From contig VZSR01002145.1 in the NCBI GenBank assembly GCA_013398615.1, forward strand, positions 6,725,969 to 6,789,968: DNA of 64,000 nucleotides, read 5' to 3'. Source of the DNA: Brachypodius melanocephalos (Eukaryota; Chordata; Aves; Passeriformes; Pycnonotidae). The position numbers and the translations under genes were made by a program. Positions 59,916 to 64,000 of the stretch are shown here, one piece after another (positions within the stretch are counted from its first letter, which is position 1; every line of letters begins with the position of its first letter). The notes beneath the pieces are model-generated. The model was not told the origin of the DNA, ran no database searches, and saw only the letters and a list, made by a program, of their open reading frames with translations.

Positions 59916-60667
59916 AAATGTATTGAAAACATAAAACACAGTCTGGAATTCTTTCTTCCCTGAATTAAGAGTAAGATGTGAAAATTGTTACTTGGCAGCA
60001 GAGGGCACTAGTAGCCCGGCCCAGGGCTCGGCTCCACAGAAGATTGGTCTGTTTTTCCAACTCAGTGTAACTTTCCTGGATACCAAGAATGATCATGTTT
60101 CCTCAGGTGAATCAGTAAATAGGAGACACTTTTCCTGGGTGTTCCATGCCTGGAGTGACCACACAGGGATTGGCAGAAAGCTGGACCCTACCGAGTTTAT
60201 ATACCTCAACACTGTGTTTTCCTTCAAAAAGGAATTATTCCCATTTTCATATGTTTCTCCTCTCCCAGCCAGAGATGATTTCACCACCAGGCCAGGGTTC
60301 TCCCCAGCACATCCTTCCCAGCTGGAGTGGTGGGTGAGGGGAATGCTGGGCATGATGGTTATACTGGGCTGTGCCTGACCCACTCCCTGACCCCTGGTTT
60401 TTTGATGTCCTGCTGTGTCACCAACCAGGGAAATGTGCCCATAACTAAATCTGACCATCCCACCCTCCTGGTGTGGATTTAACCCACGCTGGCCTTGGCC
60501 CCTCTTGTTACTATCCTTTCTTCCCTTCTCCCTTCCTGCCCCCAGAAATGCCATCCTCCCACATACACTCCTGGCACTGCAGTCACCATAATTAAATATT
60601 TTACAATAGATTATATCCTGATGATCTGGAGAGTGGTGCCCTCCGGCAGGGAGCTGTGGCAGCTCAC

Positions 60668-60890
60668 ACAATCATGGAATTCTTTGGGCTGGAAAAGCCC
60701 TCTGAGCATCAAGTCCAGCAGTTCCCCCAGCGCTGCTATGGCCAGCATTCACCATGTCCTCACATGTCCCATCCACAGCAGCTGGAAACAACGGTATTGG
60801 TGAGGCATTCCCAACTCCAAATCATGTCCATGTGTTTGTGGGTTCTCTGGAGATTCAGACCGTCATGACCAGTTTGACATACCCTGACTC
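60668..60890 (-). mobile_element. CR1 LINE 3'-end fragment
   Basis: CAATCATGGAATTCTTTGGG followed by CTGGAAAAGCCCTCTGAGCA and the GTCCAGCAGTTCCCCCAGC region matches the inverted CR1 tail. The right boundary is diffuse. Confidence 0.8.
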
Positions 60891-62782
60891 CACCCCCAGT
60901 GGCCTCTCCATCCGTCCTTGTCCCACTCTCCCCAGGCTCCCATTGCTCTCAGAGGCAGATCCAGATTGTCCATGGCCATGGCACAGGTCCCATTGGTGGC
61001 AAGGCAGGGACAGACAGGGTAGCACCAGGCTGCTGCAGGAGCAGGACCTGGGACTGGCTTGGAAAGGGGGGAGAGAACTTCCAGATGGATGATTTTAAGG
61101 CTCATTTTCTCCCAATACTTGCATGGAGCTGGAATATTCAGAGCCTGAGGCTGGGAGTGAGGTACTTCATCATATCCAATGTAAAAACTGTAACCAGCTG
61201 TTAGTAAAACATTCCCAAGAGCCTTTATGTCAAGCACTTGGTGCAACAAACACCCCAGCAGCAGAGCTGAGGTCTGAGGGGAACAAAGCCACTGGTTTTT
61301 CTACCAGAAAAATGCCCTCCTGGTCTAGGACACTCAGGAGCCCTGAGGATCCATGGGACTGAGGATGTCCTGGCAGCTGGATACTCCATCAGAGAATGGC
61401 TTCAAGCCCCTACACAGTTCCTGGGGCTATCAGGCTCCCAGCAAAACTGACCCCTGGGAATAAAAGCATGCTCTGGCTGTGAGGAGGAGGAAATACATCT
61501 GGATTTGCAGGCCCTGTGCATGGAAAGGGGTCAGGTAAGGTAGAGAGAGGGCTGGCTCTGTATCCCCGGGATGCTGGTATGCCCTGCAAACCCCCAGAGG
61601 TTCAGTTCCCTGTATAAGAAGAAAACAGAAAATTTAAACGAAGAGATTTTCTGCAGCATTCACAGGCAGTTGGAGCACACAGTGCAGCCCTCCTTGACTT
61701 AGACGCTGAGTAATGGGTGTAATTAACAGCCGTTAACAAACCCACACCTGGCAAAATGCCCGAGGGGAGGAGGGGGTTACCATGTGCCTCCTCATTAAAA
61801 GCATTAATTACAGGCAGGAAATGCTGGTGGCAGCCACAAGCTTTAATCACTTCACTTCAAGCTGGTGGTGGGTCAGCTCCTGCCTTTGCCATCCCGTGGT
61901 GGCTCAGGGCTCCCATCCCTGTCCACATCCCACAGCAAGGCTGAAGGGACCAACAGGGCAGGGGAAAAGATACCTTTTCACTCTAATAATGAAAAAAACC
62001 CTGTCGTGGCAAAAAAATTTCTTCCACAGGGATTTTTGCTGGCATGAACTGAGCAAGAGCATTTCCCCACCATTAAAACAACCCTGTAAAAACTCCAAAT
62101 AAAAAAATAATAGAGATGGACACAGAGAGAGAGCCAGGCACTGTGAGTTATTCCAGCTGGAGAGTGCAGCAGCTCTTCCCTAATGTGTTTGCACATCACA
62201 CACCATAAAATGGGATGGGAGTGAACATTCCAAGTCCTCACTGGGATTTCCAGAGAGCTGCCCTGGTGCTGCCTACCCTGCACCCCAGCCCTGGCAATAA
62301 AATAAATGGGGCAGGGAAAATGGGCATTCAACTCCCATTAGTGGCAAAACATTGATTTATTCAAGCAAAGAAACTTGGTCAGGGCTTGGCTACTGATGAC
62401 TCCTGGCCATGTTTGCTGGACATCCCTGGAAATTGCTTTAGAAAAGAACATGGTAAATGACTTTTTCCTAGTCAAGGAGGAGAAAATGGAAAACCTGTAA
62501 ATGTCTAGCAACAAAGAATCACTTTCACATATGAGATTATTTTTTCCTCCTAATTAAACCATAGGAGAGAGGGAATGTGATTAAAAAGGTTCTGCTGGAG
62601 GGAGGCCTTGGAGACAGCTGTGCTTGTTGTGGAGCAGCATGGACAACAATAAAGGGTGAAGTTTGTGATTTTCCTCTACTGGAGACTGGAAAGATGACGT
62701 CCTACACACAATTCTGCTTGGCTTTGGCTGCTTCCCTGGCTGTTCATCCTGCCCTACATCCATCTCACCCGTGCTGCAGTTG

Positions 62783-62862
62783 TGTTTGGGTTGGAAGGGA
62801 CCTTAAAGATCATCTATTCCCTGCCATGGGCAGAGACACCTTTTACTAGACTAGGTTGTGAT
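62783..62862 (-). mobile_element. CR1 LINE 3'-end fragment, least diverged
   Basis: GGGTTGGAAGGGACCTTAAA, then GATCATCTA, then CTGCCATGGGCAGAGACACC matches the inverted CR1 tail closely, suggesting a relatively young copy. It is only about 80 bases long. Confidence 0.88.
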
Positions 62863-62916
62863 AAAATCATTGTAGGAATTTAATTTCAGCTTAAAGAGGA
62901 TCAATAAATAATTAAA

Positions 62917-62927
62917 CCCCCCCCCAA

Positions 62928-62958
<31 letters not shown>

Positions 62959-63047
62959 CAAAACAAAAAAAAAAAAAAAAAAAAAAAAAAAACCAAAAAC
63001 AAAACAAAACAAAACAAAAAAAAACAAAAAAAAAAAACCAAGCAAAC
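62917..63047. repeat. Poly-C/(AAAAC)n/poly-A simple repeat
   Basis: A C run is followed by several AAAAC units, about 26 consecutive A, then more AAAAC units and A runs. No retroposon body is recognisable next to it, although a CR1 piece ends 55 bases to the left. Confidence 0.95.
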
Positions 63048-64000
63048 AAAGTAGAAAAATTAACATCGAGGCAAGATGGAGCCTTTGGAGGTCAATCCAC
63101 TGGATGGATCCTGCTAGGTGTGATGCTCCAAAACTGAACAATTTGAATCCAATGGTCCCACAGCTATGACCCCTCTGCTTGGTGTCTTTGCAGCTCTGAT
63201 TAGTTTTGTCCCCTGCCCACACCCGCTTCCTGGGCAGCCATGCCTCCCACAGCTGTACTACTGGGAATTCCGTTAATGCTGATTTCCCTGTAGAAAGGAA
63301 ATTCTCCTGCTGCTTTGTCTGCTTATCCCTCCTAGGCTCTTATTACTCCCACTTCCACAATTCAGAATATTACTCCCTCCCATCACCTTAATTTCTAATA
63401 ATTAGTATTTGGTGTAACACTACAGCAGACAGCAGCTCTTAATGAATATTATAATAAGCACTAAATTATCATTTACTGCTCTAGAAATCCATTTTGATAC
63501 ATAGCTCACTTACAGGAAAATTAGGGGCAATAGCTTTGAAACCAGTTACCTGGATGGATCCAACCCCAAATTGAGTCCCAACAAGATCCTAAACGACCAT
63601 GAGCTCCAGGGGCATTAAGTGGCCTGGGACATGTCACTGATCATGCAGGGGCTGGATGTGCCATGGTGGCAGTGACATGACCTCACCAGGACACTGCATT
63701 CCCAAGGAACCAGCAAGTATCTGCTCTCGGTATTTTATTTCCTCCCTGACAAAATGCTGGGATATGAATCCATCTGGACTGGGCAACAGCACTAAAACAG
63801 GAACAGTGTTTGTGCAGAAAGGAAGCCTTGGTGTCCCCATTTCCAACATCAGCCTCTCCTGGTCCCTCTTATGGACCTGTTTTCCTTCCGTTTGTGGTGG
63901 TGGTTGCCAGGAATTTATTTCTCCATCAATTAACAGGTAGGATGGCATAGGTTTCTTCAGCTGAAGTTGCTAACAAGGACCAGACTTGACAGCCCGGAAT

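Larger units (their letters stand above)
59936..64000. other. Intergenic right edge
   Basis: No coding exon that I can assign to a family. Apart from two CR1 pieces and the A/C-rich repeat it is unique-looking DNA. In human the next gene is NLRP1; nothing here resembles NACHT, LRR, FIIND or CARD coding sequence. Confidence 0.65.

Noticed and set aside
59992..61362. Possible small genes right of MIS12
   Set aside because: Several open frames of 60-190 codons overlap on both strands and part of the region is a CR1 fragment; none resembles a known protein or NLRP1.
62917..63047. Poly-A tail of a processed pseudogene
   Set aside because: No gene-like sequence precedes or follows the A/AAAAC tract on either strand.
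1..64000. CRISPR arrays, operons, phage or bacterial mobile systems
   Set aside because: Everything assignable is a spliced vertebrate gene or an avian-type repeat; the only regular short arrays are the 30-bp B-box, 17-bp and 19-bp repeats described.

Overview
This is vertebrate nuclear DNA, most likely from a bird. Seven protein genes have ordinary GT-AG introns that are short for a vertebrate. Promoters are CpG-rich. The only recognisable dispersed repeats are small 5'-truncated CR1 LINE pieces and one LTR, the usual avian pattern; turtles and crocodilians also carry CR1, so the class is an inference. Gene order and strands match, from memory, the human 17p13.2 block RABEP1(+) NUP88(-) RPAIN(+) C1QBP(-) DHX33(-) DERL2(-) MIS12(+), packed here into about 60 kb.

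Layout. 1-4134 is intron. 4135-20351 holds the last 14 coding exons of RABEP1 (the start lies off the left edge). 24472-34132 is NUP88 (17 coding exons, minus), convergent with RABEP1. 34133-34248 is a 116-bp bidirectional promoter shared with RPAIN (34249-37400, 7 coding exons, plus). C1QBP (38135-41921, 6 exons, minus) is tail-to-tail with RPAIN and has a 100-N assembly gap in intron 1. DHX33 (42997-52447, 12 exons, minus) and DERL2 (54326-57826, 7 exons, minus) follow. DERL2 is head-to-head with MIS12 (58326-58958, one coding exon, plus) across a CCAAT-rich promoter. 59936-64000 is intergenic with CR1 pieces and a long A/C-rich simple repeat. I joined the exons by hand; all six complete genes give an open frame from ATG to stop, with predicted lengths of 720 (NUP88), 221 (RPAIN), 280 (C1QBP), 669 (DHX33), 239 (DERL2) and 210 (MIS12) residues, plus 682 visible residues of RABEP1.

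The genes are housekeeping genes with separate jobs: endosome fusion (RABEP1), nuclear pore cytoplasmic face (NUP88), RPA nuclear import (RPAIN), mitochondrial matrix (C1QBP), nucleolar RNA helicase (DHX33), ER-associated degradation (DERL2) and kinetochore assembly (MIS12). They are linked by shared promoters and old synteny rather than by one pathway.

I see no previously undescribed multi-gene system. The most interesting signals are non-coding: a strict 30-bp, four-copy array upstream of C1QBP in which each unit carries a perfect RNA polymerase III B-box; an evenly spaced CCAAT array between DERL2 and MIS12; two consecutive U12-type introns in DERL2; ZNF143-type motifs in two promoters; and a 17-bp minisatellite running into the assembly gap.
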